From positions 186,001 through 250,000 of the forward strand of contig NZ_JAERJD010000001.1 of the NCBI RefSeq assembly GCF_018257795.1: DNA of 64,000 nt, in the 5' to 3' direction. Positions 56,710 to 64,000 of this stretch are shown piece after piece. The position numbers were made by a program, and so were the translations under genes. The stretch's first letter is position 1, and every line of letters begins with the position of its first letter. This DNA comes from Citrobacter sp. JGM124 (GTDB taxonomy: Bacteria; Pseudomonadota; Gammaproteobacteria; Enterobacterales; Enterobacteriaceae). The notes under the pieces were generated by a model, which saw only the letters and a program-made list of their open reading frames with translations, made no database searches and had not been told where the DNA came from.

Positions 56710-56864
56710 AGGGGGCTCTGCACAGGCAACGTGCGGAAATGCGTTCTCAGGTTTTTCTTTCTCAGCATGTTCCACACTTTCGTTGTACTATAGGGCTACT
56801 ATAATGATTTGCGTTACCGGCCACCTGTGTGGGCGGTGACGTGCTGTAACGCCAGGAGAAACCA

Positions 56865-57443
56865 ATGATGACCCAGGGACCACTCAATGAAGATGAAATT
56901 GAATGGATTGATGAGGTATTAGCGAAGTATGGTACTCCGGATTCGGTAATTGATGCGGCAGAACTTGATGGCTTGTTGACCGCATTGCTGTCTGTCCGGG
57001 ATACCCTGGACCCGGCAGAACTCTGGCCGGCCCTTTGGGGGGGGCGTGAGCTCCCACAGTGGGAAAACGAAGCCGAAAAAGTTCGTTTTGAAGGGCTGGT
57101 TTATCAGCATCAGAGCGATATTGCGGAGCGTCTGGCATTTTACCCGACGCAGTTTGAACCGCTGTTCGGCACAGATGAAGTGGACAACCGTGAAATCGTG
57201 CTGGTAGAAGAGTGGTGCTATGGTTATATGCGCGGTGTGATGCTAACGGGGAGTGCTGAATTACCCGAAAACCTCCGTCCGGCCCTGGCGGTTATTGCGT
57301 TACATGGCATTGAAGAGAATGTGGCGACAATAAACCAGATGTCCCCCGCAGCATTCCTGGACAGTATTGATCAGATAAAACCTTCTGTACTCAGCCTGTA
57401 CCACTACTGGCAGCACCGTAATACCGGGAAAGTACTCCATTAA
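56865..57443 (+). CDS. yecA: YecA (UPF0149) family protein lacking the SEC-C tail
   Basis: The 192-residue protein matches residues 1-190 of E. coli YecA: GPLNEDEIEWIDEVLAKYGTPDSVIDAAELDGLLTALLS, EPLFGTDEVDNREIVLVEEWCYGYMRGVMLTG and ALAVIALHGIEENVATINQMSPAAFLDSIDQI. E. coli YecA (221 residues) ends with a zinc-binding SEC-C motif (CPCGSGKKFKQCC), which this copy lacks; the stop comes just after YHYWQHRNTGKVLH and the following bases do not encode it in any frame. Function is poorly known. It sits downstream of the tRNA operon, as in E. coli. Start has CCAGGAGAAACC upstream. Confidence 0.93.
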   Translation: MMTQGPLNEDEIEWIDEVLAKYGTPDSVIDAAELDGLLTALLSVRDTLDPAELWPALWGGRELPQWENEAEKVRFEGLVYQHQSDIAERLAFYPTQFEPLFGTDEVDNREIVLVEEWCYGYMRGVMLTGSAELPENLRPALAVIALHGIEENVATINQMSPAAFLDSIDQIKPSVLSLYHYWQHRNTGKVLH

Positions 57444-57485
57444 TATAAAAAGGTTATTCTTCAGGCAGGTTTTTTGAGGGAAGAT

Positions 57486-57515
57486 GATTCTGCAGGTGAA
57501 TAAGCCTGCAGAATC
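57486..57515. terminator. Bidirectional hairpin between yecA and ftnA
   Basis: GATTCTGCAGG at 57486-57496 and CCTGCAGAATC at 57505-57515 form 11 perfect base pairs with an 8-base loop between two convergent genes. No T run adjoins the stem on either strand. Confidence 0.6.
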
Positions 57516-57530
57516 AACAGCGATACGCGT

Positions 57531-58028
57531 TTAAGCTTGGGTATCGAGGGTGGCCAGTTCTTTATCAATAAGGTACAGGCCATCACCACTTTTGCCAACC
57601 AGGCTCAGTTTGTCCAGTACTGATTTAAACAGTTTTTCTTCTTCGTGCTGTTCGGCAACATACCATTGCAGGAAATTAAACGTCGGGTAATCCTGCGATG
57701 TCATTGCTGCATGAGCAAGTTCGTTAATTTGACGAGTAATTAACTGTTCATGTTCATAAGTTGCTGTAAATAAGGTATCTAATGAAGAGTATTCTTTATA
57801 AGGTGAAGGAATGGCATTAATCTGTGGCATATTTCCTGTGTCAGTCAAATACGCAAACAGACGCTGCATATGCGTCATTTCTTCTTGAGCGTGACGGCGC
57901 AGAAAAGCAGCCGCACCTTCAAAACTATGATAGCTGCACCAGGCGCTCATTTGTTGATACAACAGGGATGAAAAAAGCTCAAGGTTCATTTGCTCGTTCA
58001 GCTTTTCGATCATGTCCTTTTTTAACAT
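57531..58028 (-). CDS. ftnA: Non-haem ferritin FtnA
   Basis: The 165-residue protein, same length as E. coli FtnA, has the ferritin four-helix pattern and the di-iron residues: Glu17 in [18 protein letters not shown], Glu and His in [19 protein letters not shown], Glu in [14 protein letters not shown] and the [14 protein letters not shown] site. It stores iron as a 24-mer. In E. coli ftnA is induced by iron through Fur antagonising H-NS; Fur-like sequence is present upstream here. GGAGTGACAC precedes the ATG. Confidence 0.97.
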   Translation of the reverse strand: MLKKDMIEKLNEQMNLELFSSLLYQQMSAWCSYHSFEGAAAFLRRHAQEEMTHMQRLFAYLTDTGNMPQINAIPSPYKEYSSLDTLFTATYEHEQLITRQINELAHAAMTSQDYPTFNFLQWYVAEQHEEEKLFKSVLDKLSLVGKSGDGLYLIDKELATLDTQA

Positions 58029-58120
58029 GTGTCACTCCATAAATAAGATTCGGTAGATATTTAATACTCTAGATATCTATTTGCGGAAAAGCAAATAAAA
58101 TGTTGCATTTATTAGTTAAA

Positions 58121-58176
58121 TGATAATGATTGTTAATTTTATTTCTAGTTAAATAGTTGGTAATAATAATGATAAT
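58121..58176 (-). promoter_or_regulatory. Fur-like sites upstream of ftnA
   Basis: TGATAAT-G-ATTGTTA at 58121-58135 matches 12 of 14 defined positions of the 7-1-7 Fur consensus. A second half-site, TGATAAT, is at 58170-58176. They lie about 95-150 bases before the ftnA start in an AT-rich stretch, similar in position to the multiple Fur sites of E. coli ftnA. Confidence 0.5.
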
Positions 58177-58414
58177 AAATCTTGTTATACCTTTTTTGAT
58201 TAAATAACCGGAAGGGAAGCGCTGATATTCTTTAATATTAAAATAATAAAAATATTACGATTTAATTAAAGATAAATCCCGTGAAAGACACACTATTAAT
58301 AATAAATGTGAGAAACACTAAAATGGTGTTTTATCCGCTGGCGTCCTGCTGATGGGCGAAGGGGGCGATACTGACACTTATCCGTGCGGATATCCTGCCC
58401 CGTTACGATACGCA

Positions 58415-58753
58415 CTACCAGTTGCTAGTGACAACGGAATAAGGGGTTCCACTTGTACCGCGACATTGATAATCCAGTAGTACGTCATAATTCAGGCATT
58501 GAGGCCCACTGTAAACCGTGCAGGTCTTCGTCTCCCCGTAAGGTAGTGCCGTGGCATAGCCCCACTTCTGACATTGCTGTGCTGCAGTAGATTGCGTCAG
58601 GAAAGGATCTATTTCACCGCTGTTAAGAGGCAGCAGGCTATAGCCCAGACGAACGACTCCGGCGGTAGGGTCCGTGCTGACCACCTTAGGGTTTTTATTC
58701 AGGGTGCAACCCCCCACCAACAAAATAGCGATTAAAAGATAACGATGTTTCAT
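58415..58753 (-). CDS. yecR: YecR-like lipoprotein of the flagellar regulon
   Basis: From the ATG at 58753 the 112-residue product starts with a lipoprotein signal (KHRYLLIAILLVGGC, lipobox VGGC). The mature part has GVVRLGYSLLPL, QQCQKWGYATALPYG and CLNYDVLLDYQCRGT, with six cysteines, as in E. coli YecR. E. coli yecR is controlled by FlhDC/FliA, and its role is unknown. It stands on the far side of ftnA, as in E. coli. A frame to 58783 exists but lacks the lipoprotein start. Confidence 0.83.
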   Translation of the reverse strand: MKHRYLLIAILLVGGCTLNKNPKVVSTDPTAGVVRLGYSLLPLNSGEIDPFLTQSTAAQQCQKWGYATALPYGETKTCTVYSGPQCLNYDVLLDYQCRGTSGTPYSVVTSNW

Positions 58754-59065
58754 CTTTATTGGTACCTCAACCAGAATGGCCACAGGTTAACACGTGGGGC
58801 CAATGAAGGAAGTATTCTTAGTGGAGTAATACTGTGTAAGATACTGTTTCGATTTAAAACACTGCATTAAGTGAAATTGATATTGTGAAATGCTGCCGCC
58901 TTCCTGAGCATTAAGGCCTGTGATCTGCGACAGCCTGGGCTCAATTGCAGGGATGAATGGCAAGGTTTCTTCCTGTGGGCGGTGTACAAGTCACTTCAAT
59001 AACACCATGGAGTTCAGTATCATAATAGCGTTAGATACTGACAACAAATTCTGGAGAGTGCGATT
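58754..59065. other. Non-coding gap between divergent yecR and the next gene
   Basis: 312 bases without an ORF, containing the promoter of yecR (minus) and of the small plus-strand gene at 59066. No sigma-28 element is visible upstream of yecR. Confidence 0.4.
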
Positions 59066-59269
59066 ATGACGCAACAACAAAATAAACCTGAACTGAGCGA
59101 ACGACAAAAAGAAGAGATAGACCTGATGGCACTGAGCAGGGTGGAAGCCATGAATAGTGATGAGTATTTATGTCAGCGCATTGACCAGAAAGTCCAGTCA
59201 ATGGAAGAAACCCTGAAAGACTATTTTCATCTGCGTTTTTCTTTTCATAAAAAAAATTCTTCAAATTAA
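59066..59269 (+). CDS. Small helical charged protein of unknown function
   Basis: The 67-residue product has a good ribosome site (CTGGAGAGTG) and is strongly charged and helical: QQNKPELSERQKEEIDLMALSRVEAMNSDEYLCQRIDQKVQSMEETLKDYF. I do not recognise it. It lies between yecR and the yecJ-like gene, in a region of small flagellar-regulon genes. No membrane segment or signal peptide is seen. Coding is likely from start signal and composition; function is unknown. Confidence 0.65.
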   Translation: MTQQQNKPELSERQKEEIDLMALSRVEAMNSDEYLCQRIDQKVQSMEETLKDYFHLRFSFHKKNSSN

Positions 59270-59413
59270 TTTAGCCGGTCGCCCGGGCCATCGTATTGGC
59301 CTGCGGGTACCTTATTGGTATCAGTATTATTTTATTTTTGCAGCGGTTCATTCGGTTGCTTCATCGTAAACAGGGCAGGTAAACTGCCTATGGTATTAAA
59401 CAGGAGAAGAGTC

Positions 59414-59656
59414 ATGGCCGAACAGTTTTCCGCCGATCAAGAGCTGGTGTCTGATGTTGTGGCATGCCAGTTAGTCATCAAGCAAATTCTTGACGTGATT
59501 GATGTGATTGCCCCAGTAGCGGTTCGGGATAAAATGGCAAGTCAGTTAAAGTCGATTGATTTTACCAAACACCCTGATCCAGTGACCCAGCGGGCTGTCC
59601 AAAAGGCAATCGCGCTTATTGAGTTAAAGTTCACACAACAACAAGAGGCACACTGA
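59414..59656 (+). CDS. yecJ: YecJ-like (DUF2766) small protein
   Basis: The ATG at 59414, behind AGGAGAAGAG, gives an 80-residue product: [67 protein letters not shown]. It resembles the E. coli YecJ/DUF2766 family as I recall it, which lies in the same part of the chromosome. The protein is helical and probably cytosolic. Its function is not established. The longer frame from 59315 has no ribosome site. A hairpin overlaps its stop codon. Confidence 0.75.
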   Translation: MAEQFSADQELVSDVVACQLVIKQILDVIDVIAPVAVRDKMASQLKSIDFTKHPDPVTQRAVQKAIALIELKFTQQQEAH

Positions 59657-59670
59657 TCATTCAGTGTGTT
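59649..59670 (+). terminator. Terminator-like hairpin at the yecJ stop
   Basis: CACACTGA at 59649-59656 and TCAGTGTG at 59661-59668 form 8 perfect base pairs with loop TCAT, followed by TTTAT. The TGA stop of yecJ is within the stem. Confidence 0.65.
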
Positions 59671-60314
59671 TATCAATGAAGAGGGCAGGCATATGTTGGT
59701 CCTCATCTTCTTTATCTGTTATCTGCCTTTTGCCTGGCCACTTGCCCTTCTTCAGCATTTCTGATGCGGTCGAATCGCATCATTCCGTCATTGTGACCCG
59801 GTGTCGCCCCCGTTGCCTGCTGGTGTTCTGCGAGCGGTATTTATTCTCCTGGCATGCTACACCAGGATGTGCTTATACCAGCAATGGTGCCCCCGACGAT
59901 CGCCGCCGTAATATAGCCTCATAATAGTTAAACTATTCTTATGAAATAAGCTTGTCATATCTTTATGCGATGCTTGGGCTAAATTGCTCCCCGACAGGAA
60001 ATGTTACCAATATGATAATGAATAGAAACCAGCCTCTGGTGATTATTTTATTATCACGATTGAGTAAAAAATATCATCATAAATTATTGTTATATTTATA
60101 TACATTATTTTTAGTTTTAAAACATAAAAAACCGATGATGGCTATGGCAAAAAAATTTACGGCGATATTGTGAATATTTAAGCACCTTTAGCACATAAGA
60201 GCCTGGACTGGTCGTAAATGACAACATTGGTTTTTTCATGACAATAGCGGGGCTAAAAATTAACCGAATAGCAAGCCTGGCTAATGATTTTTCGTAAAAA
60301 ATTTAAGTTGTTTT
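59671..60314. other. Far upstream region of flhDC
   Basis: About 640 bases without a recognisable gene. A 23-codon hydrophobic frame at 59693-59764 and a 73-codon frame at 59952-60173 lack convincing support. The right half is AT-rich, as expected for the far regulatory region of flhDC, which in relatives binds many regulators (H-NS, OmpR, RcsAB, LrhA and others). No site besides CRP could be assigned. Confidence 0.4.
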
Positions 60315-60330
60315 TGTGATCTGCGTCACA
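60315..60330. promoter_or_regulatory. Perfect CRP-binding palindrome upstream of flhDC
   Basis: TGTGA-TCTGCG-TCACA matches both CRP half-sites without a mismatch. E. coli flhDC is activated by cAMP-CRP from a site around 70 bases before the transcription start. Here it lies about 400 bases before the flhD start codon, which leaves room for a promoter and a long leader. Confidence 0.82.
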
Positions 60331-60721
60331 TAAATTTCAAAATCGTGGTGGGTTTGATTGTATGTGCTATGTGCTGCGAGTAGAGTCAGCCTCTATTAGG
60401 AAAAGTCTTAATTTTTTGACCTCAGATAACAACAAAGACTGTCCCGTCTGGCAATAATAAGCCGGTTTTGCAGTGTTTCTGCATTTGTTGGGCGCTATCG
60501 GGTAATTTTTAGGGGGAGGTCCTCCAGTTACCCGCGTGATCCTTGAGTTTATGGGGTGTGGTTTTTTCTCGGCATCGTCAGATGAAAGGTATGGGTGGGG
60601 TAGGTTCGTTCCGATGTTCAGTACCGATTAATTTCAGAACGCTGTAATTAACGCTCATCTTTTTTGATGTATTGGGATTAATTCGCACTGTTTACAAATA
60701 GTGTTTTTTTGGGTGGTATAA
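60331..60721 (+). promoter_or_regulatory. flhDC promoter and long structured 5' leader
   Basis: CGGGTAA at 60499-60505 pairs with TTACCCG at 60528-60534; the loop carries AGGGGGAGGTCCTCC with repeated GGA. Exposed GGA in loops is the CsrA recognition element, and CsrA stabilises flhDC mRNA by binding its leader in E. coli. The leader in E. coli is also the target of several small RNAs. The exact transcription start was not identified. Confidence 0.55.
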
Positions 60722-61072
60722 ATGCACACATCCGAGTTGCTAAAACATATATATGATATCAATCTGTCATATTTACTACTTGCACAGCACCTCATCGGGC
60801 AGGATAAAGCCTCTGCGATGTTCCGTTTAGGAATTTCTGAGGATATGGCCACAACGTTAGTTGAGTTAACATTACCGCAGATGGTCAAATTGGCGGAAAC
60901 TAATCAGCTAGTATGCCAATTTCGTTTTAATGATCATCAAACGATTACAAGGCTGACACAAGATTCCCGAGTGGATGATCTGCAACAGATCCACACCGGT
61001 ATTTTGCTCTCTACTCAGCTACTGAATAGCGTTTCTGCGCCGGCTGAAACCGCCAAGAAGAAAAGGGCCTGA
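60722..61072 (+). CDS. flhD: Flagellar master regulator subunit FlhD
   Basis: The 116-residue protein is E. coli FlhD throughout: [68 protein letters not shown]. FlhD4C2 activates class 2 flagellar operons, including the fliE, fliF, fliL and fliA groups here. GGGTGG lies before the ATG. flhC follows after one base. Expression is expected to depend on the CRP site and leader upstream. Confidence 0.98.
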   Translation: MHTSELLKHIYDINLSYLLLAQHLIGQDKASAMFRLGISEDMATTLVELTLPQMVKLAETNQLVCQFRFNDHQTITRLTQDSRVDDLQQIHTGILLSTQLLNSVSAPAETAKKKRA

Positions 61073-61073
61073 T

Positions 61074-61652
61074 ATGAGCGAAAAAAGCATTGTTCAGGAA
61101 GCCCGGGATATTCAACTGGCAATGGAGCTTATCACCTTAGGTGCCCGATTACAGATGCTGGAAAGCGAAACACAGTTGAGTCGTGGTCGTTTGATTAAGC
61201 TCTATAAAGAACTGCGTGGCAGCCCTCCGCCGAAAGGTATGTTACCTTTTTCCACTGACTGGTTTATGACGTGGGAGCAAAATATTCATGCTTCTATGTT
61301 CTGCAATGCCTGGCAATTTTTACTGCGCAGTGGTCTGAGCGAAGGTGTTGATGCTGTTATCAAAGCCTACCGCCTCTATCTTGAACAATGTCCTTCTTCA
61401 GCCGATGGCCCATTGCTGGCACTGACACGGGCCTGGACACTGGTGCGTTTTGTCGAAAGTGGCATGCTGGAATTATGTGAATGCAGTAGCTGTGGGGGTA
61501 ACTTTATTACCCATGCACACCAGCCCGCCGGAAGTTTTACCTGCAGTCTTTGCCAGCCTCCTTCACGTGCGGTAAAAAGACGTAAACTTTTCATAAACTC
61601 TGCCGATATTATTCCGCAACTGCTGGATGAACAGGTGGAACAGGTCGTTTAA
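61074..61652 (+). CDS. flhC: Flagellar master regulator subunit FlhC
   Basis: The 192-residue protein has the FlhC helical core and the zinc-binding cysteines in [31 protein letters not shown]. It makes the DNA contacts of FlhD4C2 and is the target of FliT inhibition. Length equals E. coli FlhC. A sigma-28 promoter for the next operon is embedded in its last codons. Confidence 0.98.
   Translation: MSEKSIVQEARDIQLAMELITLGARLQMLESETQLSRGRLIKLYKELRGSPPPKGMLPFSTDWFMTWEQNIHASMFCNAWQFLLRSGLSEGVDAVIKAYRLYLEQCPSSADGPLLALTRAWTLVRFVESGMLELCECSSCGGNFITHAHQPAGSFTCSLCQPPSRAVKRRKLFINSADIIPQLLDEQVEQVV
61583..61609 (+). promoter_or_regulatory. Sigma-28 promoter of motA-motB-cheA inside flhC
   Basis: TAAACTTT, an 11-base spacer and GCCGATAT match the FliA consensus TAAAGTTT-N11-GCCGATAA with one difference in each element. 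It lies within flhC, about 170 bases before the motA start. Confidence 0.83.
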
Positions 61653-61675
61653 CACGCACGATGTTAAAACATTCC

Positions 61676-61708
61676 AGCAGCGGTGAAGTTTTACTGCTGC
61701 TTTTTTTA
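61676..61708 (+). terminator. Intrinsic terminator after flhC
   Basis: AGCAGCGGT at 61676-61684 pairs with ACTGCTGCT at 61693-61701 (9 base pairs, one G-T), followed by seven T residues. It lies downstream of the sigma-28 promoter in flhC and upstream of motA. Confidence 0.85.
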
Positions 61709-61778
61709 TGTCTGTCGTTAGCCCTGTTACTGGTTTTTTGTTCATTCTCACCATATTCAATAGCGGAAGGATCGTCTC

Positions 61779-62669
61779 GTGCTGATTTTAATAGGTTACC
61801 TGGTTGTTGTAGGGACTGTCTTTGGTGGTTATATGATGACCGGCGGACACCTTGGCGCACTGTATCAGCCCGCTGAATTTATCATCATTGGTGGTGCCGG
61901 TATCGGGGCTTTTATTGTGGGTAACAATGGTAAAGCCATCAAGGGAACGTTGAAAGCATTACCCCTCCTGTTTCGGCAGTCTAAATACAACAAAAGTATG
62001 TATATGGACTTAATGGCGCTGCTTTATCGCTTGATGGCGAAGTCCCGTCAGCAAGGGATGTTTTCCCTTGAGCGCGATATTGAAAAACCAGAAGAAAGTG
62101 AGATTTTCGCCAGTTATCCCCGCATTCTGGCTGATACGGTGATGCTCGACTTTATTGTTGACTACCTGCGTCTGATTATCAGCGGCAATATGAACACTTT
62201 TGAAATAGAAGCGCTGATGGATGAAGAGATAGAAACCCATGAAAATGAAGCCGAAATCCCTGCCAGTAGCTTGTCACTGATGGGGGACTCATTGCCGGCT
62301 TTTGGTATTGTTGCCGCGGTTATGGGGGTAGTGAATGCACTGGCCTCTGCGGATCGTCCCGCGGCTGAATTGGGCAGCCTGATTGCCCATGCCATGGTGG
62401 GGACTTTCTTGGGTATTTTACTGGCGTACGGGTTTGTTTCCCCGCTGGCATCGGTATTACGTCAGAAAAGTGCGGAAACCACCAAAATGATGCAGTGCGT
62501 TAAAGTGACACTGTTGTCAAGTCTCAATGGTTACGCCCCACCTATTGCGGTGGAATTTGGACGCAAGACCCTGTATTCCAGCGAGCGCCCATCCTTTGTT
62601 GAACTTGAAGAGCACGTCCGTGCCGTTCGTTCACCGAATGCTCAACGTGCCACGGAAGAAGAAGTATGA
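61779..62669 (+). CDS. motA: Flagellar stator protein MotA
   Basis: The 296-residue protein starts with GTG and aligns with E. coli MotA (295): four membrane segments, [58 protein letters not shown] at the start, cytoplasmic charged residues in [29 protein letters not shown], and [21 protein letters not shown] and [31 protein letters not shown] with the functional prolines. Five MotA surround two MotB to make the proton-driven stator. It overlaps motB by four bases. Confidence 0.98.
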   Translation: MLILIGYLVVVGTVFGGYMMTGGHLGALYQPAEFIIIGGAGIGAFIVGNNGKAIKGTLKALPLLFRQSKYNKSMYMDLMALLYRLMAKSRQQGMFSLERDIEKPEESEIFASYPRILADTVMLDFIVDYLRLIISGNMNTFEIEALMDEEIETHENEAEIPASSLSLMGDSLPAFGIVAAVMGVVNALASADRPAAELGSLIAHAMVGTFLGILLAYGFVSPLASVLRQKSAETTKMMQCVKVTLLSSLNGYAPPIAVEFGRKTLYSSERPSFVELEEHVRAVRSPNAQRATEEEV

Positions 62670-63595
62670 AAAATCAGTCCCACCCTATCGTTGTCGTAAG
62701 ACGCCGTAAAAGTAAACACCACGGGCAGGGTGGGCATGGGTCATGGAAGATTGCTTATGCTGATTTTATGACCGCCATGATGGCATTCTTTCTGGTCATG
62801 TGGCTAATCTCGATATCCAGCCCGAAACAACTGGCACAAATTGCCGATTATTTTCGTACCCCACTGGCCCAGGCGATTACGGGGGGAGAGCGTATTGCGG
62901 ATAGCGACAGCCCGATACCGGGGGGCGGTGATGATTACACCCAACAACAGGGTGAAGTGAAAAAACAGATTGATATTGAAACGTTACGTCAGCGTATGGA
63001 ATCCAATCGTCTTAAACGCATTAAAGGCGACTTGGATCAGTTAATTGAGTCTGACCCTAAGTTGCGAGCACTGCGCCCCCATTTACAGATCAAACTGGTA
63101 CAGGAAGGTCTGCGTATCCAGATAATTGATAGCCAGAACCGCCCTATGTTTAAAACTGGCAGTGCCGAAGTTGAACCTTATATGCGTGATATTCTGCGCA
63201 AAATCGCACCATTGCTTAATGACTTGCCGAATAGAATCAGCCTGTCAGGTCATACGGATGACTTGCCTTATGCCAATGGTGAACGTGGTTATAGCAACTG
63301 GGAATTATCTGCTGAACGGGCGAATGCATCACGACGTGAACTGGTTGCGGGTGGGCTTGATGAAGGGAAGGTTCTGCGGGTTGTCGGGATGTCATCGACC
63401 ATGGTGTTATCGAACAAAGGTGCAGGGGATGCCATCAACCGCCGTATTAGTTTGTTGGTTCTGAATAAACAGACTGAAGACGCCATCATGCATGAAAACG
63501 CAGAAAGCGAAAATAAATCCCTGGACGTTTTACACGCATTACCAGAGACGTTAACCGGAAATAATAATATTGCGCCACAACCAGATATGAGGTGA
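62666..63595 (+). CDS. motB: Flagellar stator protein MotB
   Basis: The 309-residue protein has one membrane helix with the proton-binding aspartate (Asp33 in [22 protein letters not shown]) and a periplasmic OmpA-like peptidoglycan-binding domain ([61 protein letters not shown]). It anchors the stator to the cell wall. Length matches E. coli MotB (308). It is followed at once by cheA. Confidence 0.98.
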   Translation: MKNQSHPIVVVRRRKSKHHGQGGHGSWKIAYADFMTAMMAFFLVMWLISISSPKQLAQIADYFRTPLAQAITGGERIADSDSPIPGGGDDYTQQQGEVKKQIDIETLRQRMESNRLKRIKGDLDQLIESDPKLRALRPHLQIKLVQEGLRIQIIDSQNRPMFKTGSAEVEPYMRDILRKIAPLLNDLPNRISLSGHTDDLPYANGERGYSNWELSAERANASRRELVAGGLDEGKVLRVVGMSSTMVLSNKGAGDAINRRISLLVLNKQTEDAIMHENAESENKSLDVLHALPETLTGNNNIAPQPDMR

Positions 63596-63599
63596 TAGC

Positions 63600-64000
63600 G
63601 TGAGTATGGATATCAGCGATTTTTACCAGACATTTTTTGATGAAGCCGACGAGTTACTGGCTGATATGGAACAGCATTTACTGGATTTGGTACCAGAGGA
63701 TCCCGATTCCGAACAGTTAAATGCCATTTTCCGTGCAGCACACTCCATTAAAGGTGGTGCGGGAACGTTCGGTTTTAGCATATTGCAGGAAACGACCCAC
63801 CTGATGGAGAACTTACTCGATGAGGCGCGGCGTGGTGAAATGCAGCTTAGCCCAGATATTATCAACCTGTTTTTGGAAACCAAAGATATTATGCAGGAAC
63901 AGTTAGATGCCTATAAAGCTTCAGAAGAACCAGATGCGGAAAGCTTTCAGTATATTTGTCAGGCATTACGCCAGTTAGCCCTGGAGAGTAAAGGTACCCC
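63600..64000 (+). CDS. cheA: Chemotaxis histidine kinase CheA (N-terminal part)
   Basis: A GTG at 63600 starts a frame that runs off the right edge after 133 codons. The visible part is the P1 phosphotransfer domain with His48 in NAIFRAAHSIKGGAGTFGF, nearly identical to E. coli CheA (SMDISDFYQTFFDEADELLADMEQHLL). CheA phosphorylates CheY and CheB in response to chemoreceptors. The start lies 4 bases after the motB stop, in the motA-motB-cheA-cheW type operon. Confidence 0.98.
   Translation, partial: MSMDISDFYQTFFDEADELLADMEQHLLDLVPEDPDSEQLNAIFRAAHSIKGGAGTFGFSILQETTHLMENLLDEARRGEMQLSPDIINLFLETKDIMQEQLDAYKASEEPDAESFQYICQALRQLALESKGT

Noticed and set aside
59952-60173. 73-codon frame upstream of flhD
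   Set aside because: Low-complexity, AT-driven sequence in a regulatory region; no ribosome site.

Overview
The window is a stretch of an Enterobacterales chromosome, close to the Escherichia/Salmonella type. The order fliR-fliF, fliE, yedF-yedE-yedD, fliTSD, fliC, fliAZ, yecF, uvrY-uvrC-pgsA, tRNA-Gly/Cys/Leu, yecA, ftnA, yecR, flhDC, motAB, cheA is that of E. coli, and most of these proteins align by eye with the E. coli ones over their full length. The species cannot be named from the sequence alone.

Region 1 (1-24445) is a visibly AT-richer genomic island. It encodes a type III secretion injectisome of the SPI-1/Mxi-Spa family: a divergent prgH homologue running off the left edge, then invF-invG-invE-invA-invB-invC-spaM-spaN-spaO-spaP-spaQ-spaR-spaS, then sicA-sipB-sipC-sipD, then three tandem paralogous genes where Salmonella has sipA, then iacP and an unknown small gene ending at a strong terminator. 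The last of the three paralogues has the length of Shigella IpaA and carries an 18-residue segment that fits the vinculin-binding helix consensus. The two shorter paralogues keep only the N-terminal module. spaO has an in-frame GTG with a Shine-Dalgarno at codon 203, the position of the known internal start in Salmonella.

Region 2 (24586-28840) is core chromosome next to the island: yedJ, vsr without its usual partner dcm, yedA, a DsrA-like small RNA with a near-consensus Fur box upstream, dsrB and rcsA.

Region 3 (29160-49464) is flagellar: the minus-strand export, switch and basal-body genes fliR to fliF, fliE on the plus strand, a small sulfur/selenium-related insert (RpiR-type regulator, yedF, yedE, yedD), then fliT, fliS, fliD, fliC, fliA and fliZ. 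Clear sigma-28 promoters precede fliC and fliD.

Region 4 (49465-59670) holds yecF, uvrY-uvrC, pgsA, three tRNA genes, an unrecognised orphan gene, a second YeeE/YedE-type transporter, a yecA lacking its SEC-C tail, ftnA, the flagellar-regulon lipoprotein yecR and two small genes.

Region 5 (59671-64000) has the long regulatory leader of flhDC with a perfect CRP palindrome, then flhD-flhC, motA-motB and the start of cheA. A sigma-28 promoter lies inside the end of flhC.

Together the window holds nearly two complete, evolutionarily related export machines (injectisome and flagellum), the master regulator and the sigma factor for motility, and the response regulator of the BarA/UvrY-Csr system that in relatives controls both motility and invasion.
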